Part shown: positions 1 to 9,275 of the stretch, one piece after another | How the letters are laid out: each line of letters begins with the position of its first letter | Position numbering within the stretch: position 1 is the first letter of the stretch | From: Streptomyces lycii | GTDB lineage: Bacteria > Actinomycetota > Actinomycetes > Streptomycetales > Streptomycetaceae | Assembly: GCF_009735685.1 (NCBI RefSeq) | Contig: NZ_WHPN01000025.1 | Span: forward strand, 1 to 32,970 | Length of the DNA: 32,970 bases | Reading direction: 5' to 3' | The notes under the pieces: generated by a model | Database searches by the model: none | What the model was told of the DNA's origin: nothing | The model's input: only the letters and a program-made list of their open reading frames with translations | Position numbers and translations under genes: made by a program

Positions 1-521
1 CGGACCCGTCATCACGGATCCGCCCCGTACTCCTCCCCTCCCGAGGTCTTCGGTGCCACAAGGCCGTCGTCCGGCGACCGCCACCGGCCGGCACGCCAAG
101 GGCCCGCACACCACCGGCCCGCGCACCACCGGCCGGCACACCAGGGGCCCGCGCACCACCGGCTCCCGCCACCCACCGTCGGCACCACAAGCCGGGCGAC
201 GCACCGGCCGCCCCCGCCCGCCGACACCACGAGCCGAGCGTCACCGGCCGACGCCCACAAGCCGGGGGCCACGCCAGCCGCCGCCAGGGGCCGAGCCATA
301 CCCGCCGAGCACCACCCGCCGAGGACCACGAGCCGACACCACGAGCCGAGCACCACCGGTCGACGTCACCCGCCGACGTCACCCGCCGAGCCCGCACCGG
401 CCCACCCCCCACCCATCGGCCCCACCAGCAGAGCGGTACCGATCAGCAGGACGGCGCCGATCAGCGGCACCGGGCGGCCGCCAGCACCGGACGGCCGCTG
501 CCGAGGCAGCCGCCGCGCGGG
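1..521. repeat. Low-complexity intergenic region, no credible gene
   Basis: Open frames exist on both strands but their translations are Arg/Pro/Thr- or Gly/Trp-rich simple sequence without any domain, as expected of very GC-rich non-coding DNA. Between about 88 and 163 a 15-16 bp motif (CGCGCACCACCGGC and variants) recurs. At 362-387 a 13 bp unit, GACGTCACCCGCC, occurs twice in tandem. I see no hairpin that clearly terminates the minus-strand gene ending at 522. Confidence 0.5.
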
Positions 522-1628
522 TCAGGAGGCCGTGAGCACTCCGGTGCGGTAGATGGTGCCCGAGCAGACCTCTGGGACGGTCGCCTGGACCGCAGCGTCG
601 TCGCCCTCCGGGGTGTGGCTCAGCAGGACGCTCCCGGCCGGGGCCGGGGGCGGCTGTTCGTCGACGGTGGTCTGCGGTGACTCCGACGCGCTCATGGTGG
701 TCGGGGAACCGCTCGAACCCCCGGCGGAGTCACCGGGGTCCGGCGAGGTGCCGGGGGTGGGGCAGCCGCCGGGCGAGCCGCCGGCGGGGACGAAGGCGAA
801 CCGCACCTCGTACGCCTGCCGTGGCTTGAGGATCAGCTTGGCGGCCTCGGCGGCGGGGTCCGGCAGTCCGGTCGCCGCGTCCCCGAGGGTGTGGTCGACG
901 ACCGCGATCGGCTCGGCGTTGCCCTGGGACGTGGCGACGACGGCGCCGGGGCCGGAGACCGTGCAGGCGGTGTCCGAGACGTTGACGACGCGGAAGCTGC
1001 CGTAGACCTTGCCCTCGGCGTCCGGGGCGTTGACGCTCGACGTGCCGCCGCCGAGCTGGACGGAGGTACAGCTCGGCGAGGAGACGGCCATGGTCTCGGA
1101 CGGGTTGCTGTTGCCGCCCGCGGTGCCCTCGCGGCCGTTCTCCGACTTCTCGCCGCCCTTCTTCCCGCCCTTGTCGTGCGGGTCCTTCTTGCCGTCCTTC
1201 TCGCGGGACTCGTCACCGGGGGCGCCCGGCGCGTTGCCGTTCCTGTCCCCGTCGTACTTGCCGCCCGTGCCGCCCTGGGTCCGCTCGCTGCTGGCGGCGT
1301 TGGCCGGCCGGTCCTCGGCGGTGTCGCCGGTGCTGGCGACGTGGACGAACGTGGGGACGGCGGTCCCCACGAAGAGCACCGCCGCGATCCCGCCGACGAA
1401 GGCCTGCCGCTTGCGGGCCCGTCTCGCGGGCACCGCGCGCCGCAGGTGCTCCAGCGAGTCGGGGGACGGCTCGATGTCGTCGACGACGGTCTGGAGCAGG
1501 CGCTTCAACGCCTGCTCGTCCAGATTCGAGTCGGTGGCCACGAAGGGTGACTCCTCGCCGGACCGTCGTGGTCCGGCGAAGTCGTCCGGCCCCTCGGGGC
1601 CGTCCGCTCCGTGCTGCTGTTCTGTCAT
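522..1628 (-). CDS. Sigma-factor-linked single-pass membrane protein
   Basis: A 368-residue protein of unknown exact function, translationally coupled to the ECF sigma gene upstream (ATGA overlap at 1625-1628). Residues 1-75 are hydrophilic and include a helical stretch around 37-65; residues about 76-98 are a single membrane segment preceded by a basic run (ARRARKRQ), giving an N-in, C-out topology. The outer part starts with a Gly/Lys/Asp-rich linker (100-180), then a folded-looking domain with cysteines in SCTS, TACTV, GGCP and EVCSG contexts, resembling DUF4232-type extracellular modules. A membrane protein paired with an ECF sigma factor often acts as anti-sigma factor or as its effector. 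However, I see no ZAS zinc motif (HxxxCxxC), so the anti-sigma role is only inferred from context. Confidence 0.8.
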   Translation of the reverse strand: MTEQQHGADGPEGPDDFAGPRRSGEESPFVATDSNLDEQALKRLLQTVVDDIEPSPDSLEHLRRAVPARRARKRQAFVGGIAAVLFVGTAVPTFVHVASTGDTAEDRPANAASSERTQGGTGGKYDGDRNGNAPGAPGDESREKDGKKDPHDKGGKKGGEKSENGREGTAGGNSNPSETMAVSSPSCTSVQLGGGTSSVNAPDAEGKVYGSFRVVNVSDTACTVSGPGAVVATSQGNAEPIAVVDHTLGDAATGLPDPAAEAAKLILKPRQAYEVRFAFVPAGGSPGGCPTPGTSPDPGDSAGGSSGSPTTMSASESPQTTVDEQPPPAPAGSVLLSHTPEGDDAAVQATVPEVCSGTIYRTGVLTAS

Positions 1629-2269
1629 GCCGGGGCCTCCATGGCGACGCGCAGCGCCGCGATCCCCCGTGATCCGTATGCCTTGACCGAGCCGAGCGAT
1701 ATGCCGAGAGTCTCGGCGACCTGCGCCTCCGTCATGTCGGCGAAATAGCGCAGTACGAGCACCTCGCGCTGTCTGCGTTGCAGACCGCGCATGGCCTGGA
1801 TGAGCTGGTCGCGCTCCAGCTGCTCGTACGCCCCCTCCTCCGCGCTCGCCATGTCCGGCATCGGCTTGGAGAGCAGCTTCAGGCCGAGGATGCGGCGGCG
1901 CAGCGCGGAACGCGAGAGGTTGACGACCGTCTGACGCAGGTAGGCGAGCGTCTTCTCGGGTTCGCGGACCCGGTTCCGCGCGGAGTGCACACGGATGAAC
2001 GCCTCCTGTACGACGTCCTCGCAGGAAGCGGTGTCGTCGAGGAGCAGGGCGGCGAGTCCGAGCAGCGAGCGGTAGTGCGCCCGGTAGGTCTCGGTGAGGT
2101 GGTCGACTGTGGTGCCCGCTGCCATCGCTTCGTCAGCGCCCTCGCGCTGCGACGGTATGTGCGCGGGCTGCGACGCAGCGGGCATCGGCGCGATCACCGG
2201 CATCCCGCCGGGCGCGCGCGATCGGGGCGGTCGAAGGACTGCCGCGCCGCCCCCGGGGTCCATTGCCAT
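1625..2269 (-). CDS. ECF RNA polymerase sigma factor, SigE family
   Basis: Directs RNA polymerase to a specific promoter set. Sigma region 2 is visible in TETYRAHYRSLLGLAALLLDD and the following CEDVVQEAFIRV (core binding and -10 recognition). Region 4 is visible in LQRRQREVLVLRYFADMTEA followed by QVAETLGISLGSVKAY, the helix-turn-helix that reads the -35. The start is uncertain: an in-frame GTG lies at 2287 and ATGs at 2269, 2263 and 2125. I chose 2269 because AGAGG lies 8 nt upstream. The first 50 residues are low-complexity, so the conserved protein may begin nearer 2125. It heads a two-gene operon with the membrane protein at 522-1628. A TTGACG hexamer lies about 45 bp upstream but without a convincing -10. 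Confidence 0.88.
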   Translation of the reverse strand: MAMDPGGGAAVLRPPRSRAPGGMPVIAPMPAASQPAHIPSQREGADEAMAAGTTVDHLTETYRAHYRSLLGLAALLLDDTASCEDVVQEAFIRVHSARNRVREPEKTLAYLRQTVVNLSRSALRRRILGLKLLSKPMPDMASAEEGAYEQLERDQLIQAMRGLQRRQREVLVLRYFADMTEAQVAETLGISLGSVKAYGSRGIAALRVAMEAPA

Positions 2270-2918
2270 ACCGAATGCCTCTGCCACGCCTGTTTGACAC
2301 GCGTGCCCCCGTCAAGGTTGTACGCGCGCCCCACCACGTTTGCCGATGCATCGAATGCCCTCATACGCACAGTTCATCCCCAATGCCCCATACAGTCGAG
2401 CGACTTCGAGGGACTGCTGCAAAGACGCTCCCCGCCCGGCTGCCGGTTGCAGTGGGCGGGGAGTCAATCGTCTGCCAGGGCGACGACCGGTTCAAGCGGC
2501 CTGGACCAACATTTCGATCACAGGATCTTCACACGACCCTCAAAGTGTCCACATTCTAGTGCGCGCAGCCGCCTCGCGGCAGTGGGCACGGAAACGCGGG
2601 CGGGGAGACGCGGGGTGGCGTGGGCGAGGAGACGGTGCGGCCGAACGGAACGCCGGCGCGCAGCCGCGGGAGCCCGTACCGGCCCGGGACCGGACCGGGG
2701 ATCGGCCCGGAACCGGACCCGGGATCGGCTCGGGGTGCCGTCCCGGCCGGGAGCCCGTCCGGCCCGGGACGCCGGGACTCCGGGAAGCCGTGAGACGGCC
2801 CGGGCCGCAGGCCGGAGAAGCCGTGAGGCCGGATGCCGTGGAACCGGGAAACCAGGAAACCGGAAATCCGGGAGACCAGAAATCCGGGAGACCGGGAGAC
2901 CGGGAGACCGGGGAACCG
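2270..2918. other. Intergenic region between sigma gene and asd
   Basis: About 650 bp without a credible gene. The part next to the sigma gene (2290-2560) is less GC-rich and probably contains its promoter. TTGAC and GTCAA flank about 12 bp at 2295-2316, forming a weak inverted repeat. The remainder is repetitive GC-rich sequence. No strong terminator hairpin follows the asd stop codon. Confidence 0.4.
2840..2916. repeat. Short tandem repeats downstream of asd
   Basis: The 15 bp unit GAAATCCGGGAGACC occurs at 2863-2877 and 2879-2893. It is followed by an 8-9 bp GGGAGACC motif repeated up to the asd stop codon. Non-coding simple sequence. Confidence 0.6.
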
Positions 2919-4004
2919 TCAGGAGACGCCCGTCAGTTCCGCGGCGACGACCTCCGCGATCTGAGCCGTGTTCAGCGCGGCCCCCTTGCGGAGGTTGTCA
3001 CCGCACACGAAGAGCTCCAGCGCGTTCGGGTCGTCCATCGAGCGGCGCACCCGCCCGACCCAGGTCGGGTCGGTGCCGACGACGTCGGCGGGCGTCGGGA
3101 ACTCGCCCTCGGCCGGATTGTCGCAGAGCACCACACCGGGCGCGGTGGAGAGGATCTCGTGGGCCTTCGCGACCGTGACCTCGTTCTCGAACCGGGCGTG
3201 CACGGTCAGCGAATGCGTGGTGATCACCGGGACCCGGACACAGGTCGCGGTGACCCGCAGGCCGGGCAACCCGAGGATCTTGCGGGACTCGTTCCGTACC
3301 TTGAGCTCTTCCGACGTCCAGCCGTCGTCCTTGAGCGAACCGGCGAACGGGACGACGTTGTAGGCGATCGGCGCCGGGTACGGGCCCAGCCCGCCGCCGA
3401 CCGCGCGCCGCACGTCGCCGGGGTGCGTCCCCAGCTCCGTACCGGCGACCGCGGCGATCTGCTCCCGGAGGGTGTCGACGCCTTCCTTGCCCGAGCCGGA
3501 AACCGCCTGGTACGAGGAGACGATCAGCTCGCTGAGCCCGAACTCCGCGTGCAGCGCGCCCATCGCGACGATCATCGACAGGGTCGTGCAGTTCGGGTTG
3601 GAGATGATGCCGCGCGGGCGGACGCGGGCGGCGTGCGCGTTGACCTCGGGCACCACCAGGGGCACCTCGGGGTCCATCCGGAACGCCCCGGAATTGTCGA
3701 CGGCGACCGCGCCCTTGGCTGCGGCGACCGGCGCCCACTGCGCCGAGACCTCGTCGGGCACGTCGAACATCGCGACGTCGACGCCCTCGAAGGCCTCCTC
3801 GCTCAGCGCGACGACCTCGACCTGCTCACCGCGCACGGTCAGTTTCTTGCCCGCCGACCGCGGCGAGGCGATCAGCCGGATCTCGCCCCAGACGTCCTTG
3901 CGCTCGGACAGGATGCCGAGCATGACCGTGCCGACGGCGCCGGTGGCGCCGACGACGGCAAGGGTCGGCTTGCGGGCGGCACCGGCGCTGTCGGCATACG
4001 TCAT
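2919..4004 (-). CDS. asd: Aspartate-semialdehyde dehydrogenase
   Basis: Reduces L-aspartyl-4-phosphate to L-aspartate-4-semialdehyde with NADPH, the second step of the pathway to lysine/diaminopimelate, threonine, methionine and isoleucine. The N-terminus has the nucleotide-binding glycine motif VVGATGAVG (about 17-25). SNPNCTT around residue 135-141 carries the catalytic Cys139, and RVPVITTHS contains the conserved Arg and His of the substrate site. At 361 residues the length is slightly above the usual 340-350 because of a short N-terminal extension. The ATG overlaps the ask stop codon (ATGA at 4001-4004) and GGAGGG sits just upstream, so ask and asd are translationally coupled, as in other actinobacteria. 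Confidence 0.97.
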   Translation of the reverse strand: MTYADSAGAARKPTLAVVGATGAVGTVMLGILSERKDVWGEIRLIASPRSAGKKLTVRGEQVEVVALSEEAFEGVDVAMFDVPDEVSAQWAPVAAAKGAVAVDNSGAFRMDPEVPLVVPEVNAHAARVRPRGIISNPNCTTLSMIVAMGALHAEFGLSELIVSSYQAVSGSGKEGVDTLREQIAAVAGTELGTHPGDVRRAVGGGLGPYPAPIAYNVVPFAGSLKDDGWTSEELKVRNESRKILGLPGLRVTATCVRVPVITTHSLTVHARFENEVTVAKAHEILSTAPGVVLCDNPAEGEFPTPADVVGTDPTWVGRVRRSMDDPNALELFVCGDNLRKGAALNTAQIAEVVAAELTGVS

Positions 4005-4522
4005 CGTCCGGTCCCTCCGTAGACGACGGCCTCGTCGCTGTCGCTGTCCAGACCGAAGGCGGTGTGCACGGCGCGCACGGCCTCGTTGACGTCGTCGGCG
4101 CGGCAGACCACGGAGATGCGGATCTCGGACGTGGAGATCAGCTCGATGTTGACACCGGCGCCGGACAGCGCCTCGAAGAAGGTCGCCGTGACGCCCGGGT
4201 TCGTCTTCATCCCGGCGCCGACCAGCGACACCTTGGCGACCTGGTCGTCGTAGCGCAGCGAGTCGAAGCCGACGGCGGCGCGGGTCTTCTCCAGGGCGCC
4301 GATGGCCTTCTTGCCGTCGGTCTTCGGCAGCGTGAAGGTGATGTCGGTGAGACCCGTGGTGGCCGCCGAGACGTTCTGCACGACCATGTCGATGTTGATC
4401 TCGGCGTCCGAGATGGCACGGAAGATCTTCGCGGCCTCGCCCGGCTTGTCCGGCACCCCGACGACCGTGACCTTGGCCTCGGACGTGTCGTGCGCGACCC
4501 CGGAGATGAGTGCCTGCTCCAT
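4001..4522 (-). CDS. Aspartate kinase beta subunit from internal start
   Basis: Residue 251 of aspartate kinase is a methionine beginning [20 protein letters not shown]. This is where the separately initiated beta subunit begins in the well-studied Corynebacterium glutamicum lysC (MEEAVLTGVATDKSEAKV in that protein, from memory). AAGGGA lies about 9 nt before this ATG, a usable ribosome-binding site. The product would be 173 residues made only of the two ACT domains, giving an alpha2beta2 enzyme in which beta takes part in Lys/Thr feedback. Inferred from family knowledge and local sequence; no direct evidence of expression. Confidence 0.6.
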   Translation of the reverse strand: MEQALISGVAHDTSEAKVTVVGVPDKPGEAAKIFRAISDAEINIDMVVQNVSAATTGLTDITFTLPKTDGKKAIGALEKTRAAVGFDSLRYDDQVAKVSLVGAGMKTNPGVTATFFEALSGAGVNIELISTSEIRISVVCRADDVNEAVRAVHTAFGLDSDSDEAVVYGGTGR

Positions 4523-5272
4523 CGGCTGGTTCCCTTGCGGCTCGTTGCTGACCCAGGTGCCCTTGAGGCCCGAGAAGGACGACCGGACGTGGATCGGGAT
4601 GTTGTAACGGCGGGCGTACTCGACGCAGCGGTGCAGCAGCACCTTGGACCCGGAGCTGGCCAGCTCCAGCATGTCCTCGAACGAGATCCAGTCGATCTTC
4701 CGGGCCTTCTTCACGACCCGCGGGTCGGAGGTGAAGACACCGTCGACATCCGTGTAGATCTCGCAGACCTCGGCGTCCAGCGCCGCGGCGAGGGCGACAG
4801 CGGTGGTGTCCGAGCCGCCGCGGCCGAGGGTGGTGATGTCCTTCTTGTCCTGGGACACACCCTGGAAGCCGGCGACGATGGCGATGTTGCCCTCGTCGAC
4901 CGAACTCTTGATCCGGCCCGGCGTGACGTCGATGATCCGCGCCTTGTTGTGGACGGAGTCCGTTATGACGCCCGCCTGGCTGCCGGTGAACGACTGCGCC
5001 TCGTGACCGAGGTTTTTGATCGCCATCGCCAGCAGGGCCATGGAGATTCGCTCTCCGGCGGTCAGCAGCATGTCGAACTCGCGCCCGGAGGGCATCGGAG
5101 ACACCTCTCCGGCGAGATCGATCAGCTCGTCCGTCGTATCGCCCATCGCGGAAACCACGACGACCACCTGGTGGCCGTTCTTCTTGGCTTCCACGATTCG
5201 CTTGGCGACGCGCTTGATGCCTTCGGCATCGGCGACGGAGGAGCCGCCGTACTTCTGCACGACAAGGCCCAC
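4001..5272 (-). CDS. ask: Aspartate kinase (alpha subunit)
   Basis: Phosphorylates L-aspartate to L-aspartyl-4-phosphate, the committed step of the aspartate family pathway. The protein starts [15 protein letters not shown], with the KYGGSSVA substrate/ATP motif. The kinase domain runs to about residue 240 ([19 protein letters not shown] and [15 protein letters not shown] are diagnostic). Two ACT regulatory domains follow (about 265-340 and 345-420), the site of concerted Lys/Thr feedback in this family. The 423-residue length is typical. The start is GTG at 5272 with GAGGAG 5-6 nt upstream. It is first in the ask-asd operon. A -10-like TAAACT and an inverted repeat lie in the leader. The gene is probably read as two products; see the internal start at 4522. 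Confidence 0.97.
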   Translation of the reverse strand: MGLVVQKYGGSSVADAEGIKRVAKRIVEAKKNGHQVVVVVSAMGDTTDELIDLAGEVSPMPSGREFDMLLTAGERISMALLAMAIKNLGHEAQSFTGSQAGVITDSVHNKARIIDVTPGRIKSSVDEGNIAIVAGFQGVSQDKKDITTLGRGGSDTTAVALAAALDAEVCEIYTDVDGVFTSDPRVVKKARKIDWISFEDMLELASSGSKVLLHRCVEYARRYNIPIHVRSSFSGLKGTWVSNEPQGNQPMEQALISGVAHDTSEAKVTVVGVPDKPGEAAKIFRAISDAEINIDMVVQNVSAATTGLTDITFTLPKTDGKKAIGALEKTRAAVGFDSLRYDDQVAKVSLVGAGMKTNPGVTATFFEALSGAGVNIELISTSEIRISVVCRADDVNEAVRAVHTAFGLDSDSDEAVVYGGTGR

Positions 5273-5299
5273 GTGCGCTCCTCGAAAATCTGTCTTCCT

Positions 5300-5322
5300 A
5301 AGGATCCCGAATCAGGATCCTT
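5300..5322 (-). promoter_or_regulatory. Inverted repeat in the ask 5' leader
   Basis: AAGGATCC and GGATCCTT form a perfect 8 bp inverted repeat with a 7 nt loop. It lies between the putative -10 and the ribosome-binding site of ask, so it would fold near the 5' end of the mRNA. It could stabilise the mRNA, act as an operator or have a role in attenuation; I see no leader peptide rich in Lys or Thr. Confidence 0.45.
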
Positions 5323-5332
5323 CGGTCGGCTC

Positions 5333-5338
5333 AGTTTA
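5333..5338 (-). promoter_or_regulatory. Candidate -10 element of ask
   Basis: Read on the minus strand this is TAAACT, fitting the TAnnnT pattern of the principal streptomycete sigma factor, about 60 bp before the ask start. No good -35 hexamer is visible 16-19 bp upstream. Confidence 0.35.
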
Positions 5339-5339
5339 T

Positions 5340-5702
5340 CGAGCGGACGAAAACGGACACCTGGGTATCGCATCATGAGACACGATCTCGGCATGCGATC
5401 ACCGCTGACCGCTGCCACCCGTCATCCGGACGCCGTCGGCACCCGCTCAGCGACGACCCCTGCCCTTTTCCGGCCGGGCCACACGGAAACGTAAGCCAGC
5501 TCACATCGCGGAACGCGTGATCACCGGGGGTGGCGGGGGGGGTGTACCGGGGGCGGCACGCGGCGGCACGGGGACGTGACGCATCAGTTGATTCCCGACC
5601 ACACCAGGTGCCTCTTCCGTACCCTTGTGCTCCTGGATCCCGACGGCTCCGCAGGGGGCGCTGCCGTCGATCGGAGCGTACGACGAGAGCGGGGGCGCCG
5701 GC
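5340..5702. other. Divergent intergenic region ask / hsdR
   Basis: This region separates the divergent ask and hsdR genes and must contain the hsdR promoter. TTGATT at 5588-5593 could be a -35 but no -10 follows at proper distance. No gene, RNA or repeat of note is seen. It marks the left junction between core and accessory genes; no integrase, tRNA or obvious direct repeat is present here. Confidence 0.4.
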
Positions 5703-8700
5703 GTGGACGACTGGTTGTGGGAGCCGGCGAAGAAGTCGCCGAACTTCAACTTTCTCTACCGACTGCAACCACTGCTCACCCTGTACGGCACGCTCGCCGA
5801 AGCCACCGTCTTCACCAACCCCAACGGTTCCCAGATCCAGGCCGGGAAGTTCGGCGAGGTGCTGGCCGAGGAGCTCATCACCCGGATCGGCCTCCGTGTC
5901 GAGGGCACCCGCCAGATCGACCGGCTCACGGCCCTCACCCGCACCGGCACCCTGACCCCGCCCGTCCGTGACGCCTTCGACCAGCTCCGCCGCGACCGAA
6001 ACCGAGCCGCCCACGGCCACGTGTTCGACACCACCCGCGCCCTGGACGACGTACGGACCTGTTATCAGCTCGGCATCTGGTTCCACGACGCCATCACCGG
6101 CAAGCGCACCGTCGCAGAGTTCGTTCCGCCCGCCGAGCCCACCGGCGACGAGGCCGTCACCGACCCGGCGGAGCTGGCTGAGCTCCGTGAGGCACTGGAC
6201 GGGCACCGGGAGGCCCTCGCCCAGTCCCGCACCCGGCTCAGCCGCAGCACGGACGAGCTGGCCGCCGAGCGCCGCGCCCGCGAGGAGGCCGAGGCGCTCA
6301 TGTCGGCCGCCGCCGAGGCGCGGACCGAACTCAGCGCCCGCGTCGAGCAGCTCACCGGCGAACTGGAGCGGCTCCGCGCCGAGCAGCAGGCTGCGTACGA
6401 GAGCGCGCGCACCCGGCCCCGCCGTGTCGACGCCGCCGCCCGGGACGCGATCGTGCACCGCGCCCAGCGCCCCGCCCCGCTCAACGAGGTGCAGGCCCGG
6501 GACGCGATCGACGCGATGCTCGGCGCCGCGGGGTGGCTCGTGCAGGACAGGGAGCAACTCAACCCGGCAGCGGGCCAGGGCGTCGCGGTCCGCGAGTTCA
6601 CCCTCGCCACCGGCCGCGCCGACTACGTCCTGTACGTGAATGGGAAGATCACCGGCGTCATCGAGGCCAAACGCGAGGGCGACCACCTGAGCGACGCCCT
6701 GGTGCAGAACGCCCGCTACGCATCGGGTGTCGCCAAGGAGCACAGCCTCGCGGTGTGGCGAGCGGACCAGCCGTTCCCGTTCCGCTACGCGACGACGGGC
6801 GCCGAGACGTACTTCCTCAACCGGCTCGATCCGGACGCCCGCTCCCGCGAGGTCTTCTCCTTCCACCGTCCCGGGACCCTGGCGCTGTGGATGAGGCGCG
6901 CCGACGAGCGCCCGCAGTCCCCCACCTTCCGCGCGGGTCTGCGCCGCCTTCCGCCGCTGGAGCCGAACGGTCTGCGGCTCGCCCAGCTCGACGCCATCAG
7001 CGGCCTGGAGACCTCGCTGGGTGAGGACCGGCCGCGTTCGCTGATCCAGATGGCGACCGGCGCGGGCAAGACGTTCACAGCGGTGACGGAGACATACCGC
7101 CTGCTCCAGTACGCGGGAGCGCGGCGCGTCCTCTTCCTGGTGGACCGCAACAACCTGGGACGGCAGGCACTCGCCGAGTTCCGCAACTACACGACCCCGG
7201 ACGACGGCCGTAAGTTCTCCGATCTCTACGGCGTCGACCGGCTCGGGGCGGCCGGCCTCCAGGAGACCTCGTCGGTCGTGGTGTGCACGGTGCAGAAGAT
7301 GTACTCCCTGCTGCGCGGCGAACCCCTCACGGACGACGAGGCCGCGGAGGATGCCGACGACGCCGCCGGTGGTGTCTTCGCCGCCGACTCCTACGCCACC
7401 GACCAGCCTGTGTCGCTGGCGTACAACCCGCAGGTGCCGCCCGAGTCCTTCGATCTGATCGTCGTCGACGAGTGCCACCGGTCGATCTACGGCCTGTGGC
7501 GCGGCGTCCTGGAGTACTTCGACTCGCACCTAGTGGGCCTGACCGCCACCCCGACCCCGCAGACGCTCGGCTTCTTCAACCAGAACCTCGTATCCGAGTA
7601 CACCTACGAGCAGGCGGTCGCGGACGGCGTCAACGTCGACTTCGACGTGGTGCGCCTGAACACCGACATCCGGGAGAACGGCGGCGCCCAGATCGACGCC
7701 GGGACCACGGTCAAGATCAAGGACCGGAAGACGCGGCGGCAGCGGTACGAGGAGCTGGCCGACGACTTCTCGTACACGGAGGCACAGATCGGGCGGAGCG
7801 TCATCGCGGTGGACGAGATCCGGGCGGTGCTCCAGACCTACAAGGCCAACTGGCAGCGCTGGTTCCCGGGCCGGGCCGACATCCCGAAGACCCTGATCTT
7901 CGCGGTCGGCGAGGACCACGCGGAGGATGTGCTGGCGCAGGCCAAGGAGGTCTTCGCGCGCGGCGACGACTTCGCGAAGAAGATCACGTACAAGAGCCGG
8001 CAGAACGGCGAGAACCCGGACGACCTGATCAACGACCTGCGTAATTCGCCGTCCCTGCGCATCGCGGTGACGGTCGACATGATCGCGACGGGGACGGACG
8101 TACGGGCACTGGAGTGCGTGATCTTCCTGCGGTCGGTACGCAGTGCGGTGCTCTTCGAGCAGATGAAGGGGCGCGGGGCACGAGTCATCGATCCGACGGA
8201 CCTGCGGGAGGTCACGCCGGATGCCGACGAGTCGGTGCGGAAGGACCGCTTCGTCCTGGTCGACGCGGTGGGGGTGACGAGCTCGCCGCTGGTCGACGCG
8301 AAGCCGCTGGCGGCGGCGGGCGAGCGGCAGGTGTCCCTGAAGAAGCTGCTCGACAAGGCCGGTACGAAATCGATCAGCGCGGGGGAGGCGGAGATCCTGG
8401 CCGGGCGGCTGGCCCGCCTGGACCGGCAACTGACGGACGAGGAACGGGAGCTGCTCACGCGCGCGGGCGGTGGTGCGACGCTGGCGAAGATCGCCCGGGA
8501 CCTGGTGGACGCGGCCGACCCGGACCGGCAGGAACGGGCTGAGGCGGAGGGCGGGCCGGCCGAGGCGAGGCGACTGGTCGAGCGGGCGGTGGCACCACTG
8601 ACCGAGCACCCTCAGCTGCGGACGTCGATCCTGGAGATCCGGCGGGACAAGGACCTGCTCATCGACGAGGTCACCAAGGTGTCGGTCACGTCGGTGGAGG

Positions 8701-9275
8701 AGGTTCCACGAGAGGAACGGGCCAGGGAACAGGTCGGCCGCTGGCGCGACCTCCTCGACACGCGGCGGGACGAGATCGCGGCGATCCAGATCGCGATCGG
8801 CACCCCGAGAACGGTCGCACCGAGCGAGGCGTTCGCGTCGCTCAAGGAACTGGCTGCGATAATTCACCGGCCGCAGTACGCGTGGACCCCGGATGCGCTG
8901 TGGACGTGGTACGAGGACCTGGGCAAGGCGGTGGAACGGCCGACGAAGGGCGCGGGGGTCCCGGACCTGATCTCGCTCATCCGATACGAGCTGGGCGTCG
9001 ATGCCGAGTTGAAGCCGTACCGGTCGGTGGTCGAGGAACGCTTCGCGGGCTGGCTGCTGCGGCAGCGACAGGCCGGGGCGGAGTTCTCGGAGGAGCAGGT
9101 GTGGTGGCTGGAGAAGATACGGGACGTGGTGGCAAGTGATGTGGGCATCACTACGGCTGAACTGAAGCACGCGCCGTTCACGGAGCGGGGCGGTGCTCGG
9201 GGCTTCATGCAGAGCTTCGGCGGACGCGAGCAGGCGCGTGAACTCCTGACTGAACTGAATCGAGAACTGGCTTGA
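5703..9275 (+). CDS. hsdR: Type I restriction enzyme, R (translocase/nuclease) subunit
   Basis: Motor and nuclease subunit of a type I restriction-modification complex, which translocates and cuts DNA lacking host methylation. From the GTG at 5703 (1190 residues): an N-terminal DUF4145-type helical region (about 10-130, with RRDRNRAAHGH); a coiled coil (about 165-245); an HSDR_N nuclease domain with the PD-(D/E)xK signature ADYVLYV ... GVIEAKREG (about 320-350); then an SF2 helicase with Walker A ATGAGKT (about 452-458), VVDECH (587-592), GLTATPTP, and motif V/VI IATGTDVRALE ... FEQMKGRGAR (about 818). An EcoEI-type C-terminal domain follows. An in-frame TTG at 5625 is a poorer start since homology should begin near NFNFLYRLQPLL. 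Its stop overlaps the hsdS start (TTGA). Confidence 0.95.
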   Translation: MDDWLWEPAKKSPNFNFLYRLQPLLTLYGTLAEATVFTNPNGSQIQAGKFGEVLAEELITRIGLRVEGTRQIDRLTALTRTGTLTPPVRDAFDQLRRDRNRAAHGHVFDTTRALDDVRTCYQLGIWFHDAITGKRTVAEFVPPAEPTGDEAVTDPAELAELREALDGHREALAQSRTRLSRSTDELAAERRAREEAEALMSAAAEARTELSARVEQLTGELERLRAEQQAAYESARTRPRRVDAAARDAIVHRAQRPAPLNEVQARDAIDAMLGAAGWLVQDREQLNPAAGQGVAVREFTLATGRADYVLYVNGKITGVIEAKREGDHLSDALVQNARYASGVAKEHSLAVWRADQPFPFRYATTGAETYFLNRLDPDARSREVFSFHRPGTLALWMRRADERPQSPTFRAGLRRLPPLEPNGLRLAQLDAISGLETSLGEDRPRSLIQMATGAGKTFTAVTETYRLLQYAGARRVLFLVDRNNLGRQALAEFRNYTTPDDGRKFSDLYGVDRLGAAGLQETSSVVVCTVQKMYSLLRGEPLTDDEAAEDADDAAGGVFAADSYATDQPVSLAYNPQVPPESFDLIVVDECHRSIYGLWRGVLEYFDSHLVGLTATPTPQTLGFFNQNLVSEYTYEQAVADGVNVDFDVVRLNTDIRENGGAQIDAGTTVKIKDRKTRRQRYEELADDFSYTEAQIGRSVIAVDEIRAVLQTYKANWQRWFPGRADIPKTLIFAVGEDHAEDVLAQAKEVFARGDDFAKKITYKSRQNGENPDDLINDLRNSPSLRIAVTVDMIATGTDVRALECVIFLRSVRSAVLFEQMKGRGARVIDPTDLREVTPDADESVRKDRFVLVDAVGVTSSPLVDAKPLAAAGERQVSLKKLLDKAGTKSISAGEAEILAGRLARLDRQLTDEERELLTRAGGGATLAKIARDLVDAADPDRQERAEAEGGPAEARRLVERAVAPLTEHPQLRTSILEIRRDKDLLIDEVTKVSVTSVEEVPREERAREQVGRWRDLLDTRRDEIAAIQIAIGTPRTVAPSEAFASLKELAAIIHRPQYAWTPDALWTWYEDLGKAVERPTKGAGVPDLISLIRYELGVDAELKPYRSVVEERFAGWLLRQRQAGAEFSEEQVWWLEKIRDVVASDVGITTAELKHAPFTERGGARGFMQSFGGREQARELLTELNRELA

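Noticed and set aside
1..535. Open frames of 114 and 160 codons at the left edge
   Set aside because: Simple-sequence composition from short repeats, no start context and no homology signature.
5373..9170. Two very long minus-strand open frames (718 and 546 codons) opposite hsdR
   Set aside because: Their translations are Arg/Val/Gly/Leu-rich without domains and lie antisense to a clear HsdR. Such frames arise from high third-position GC.
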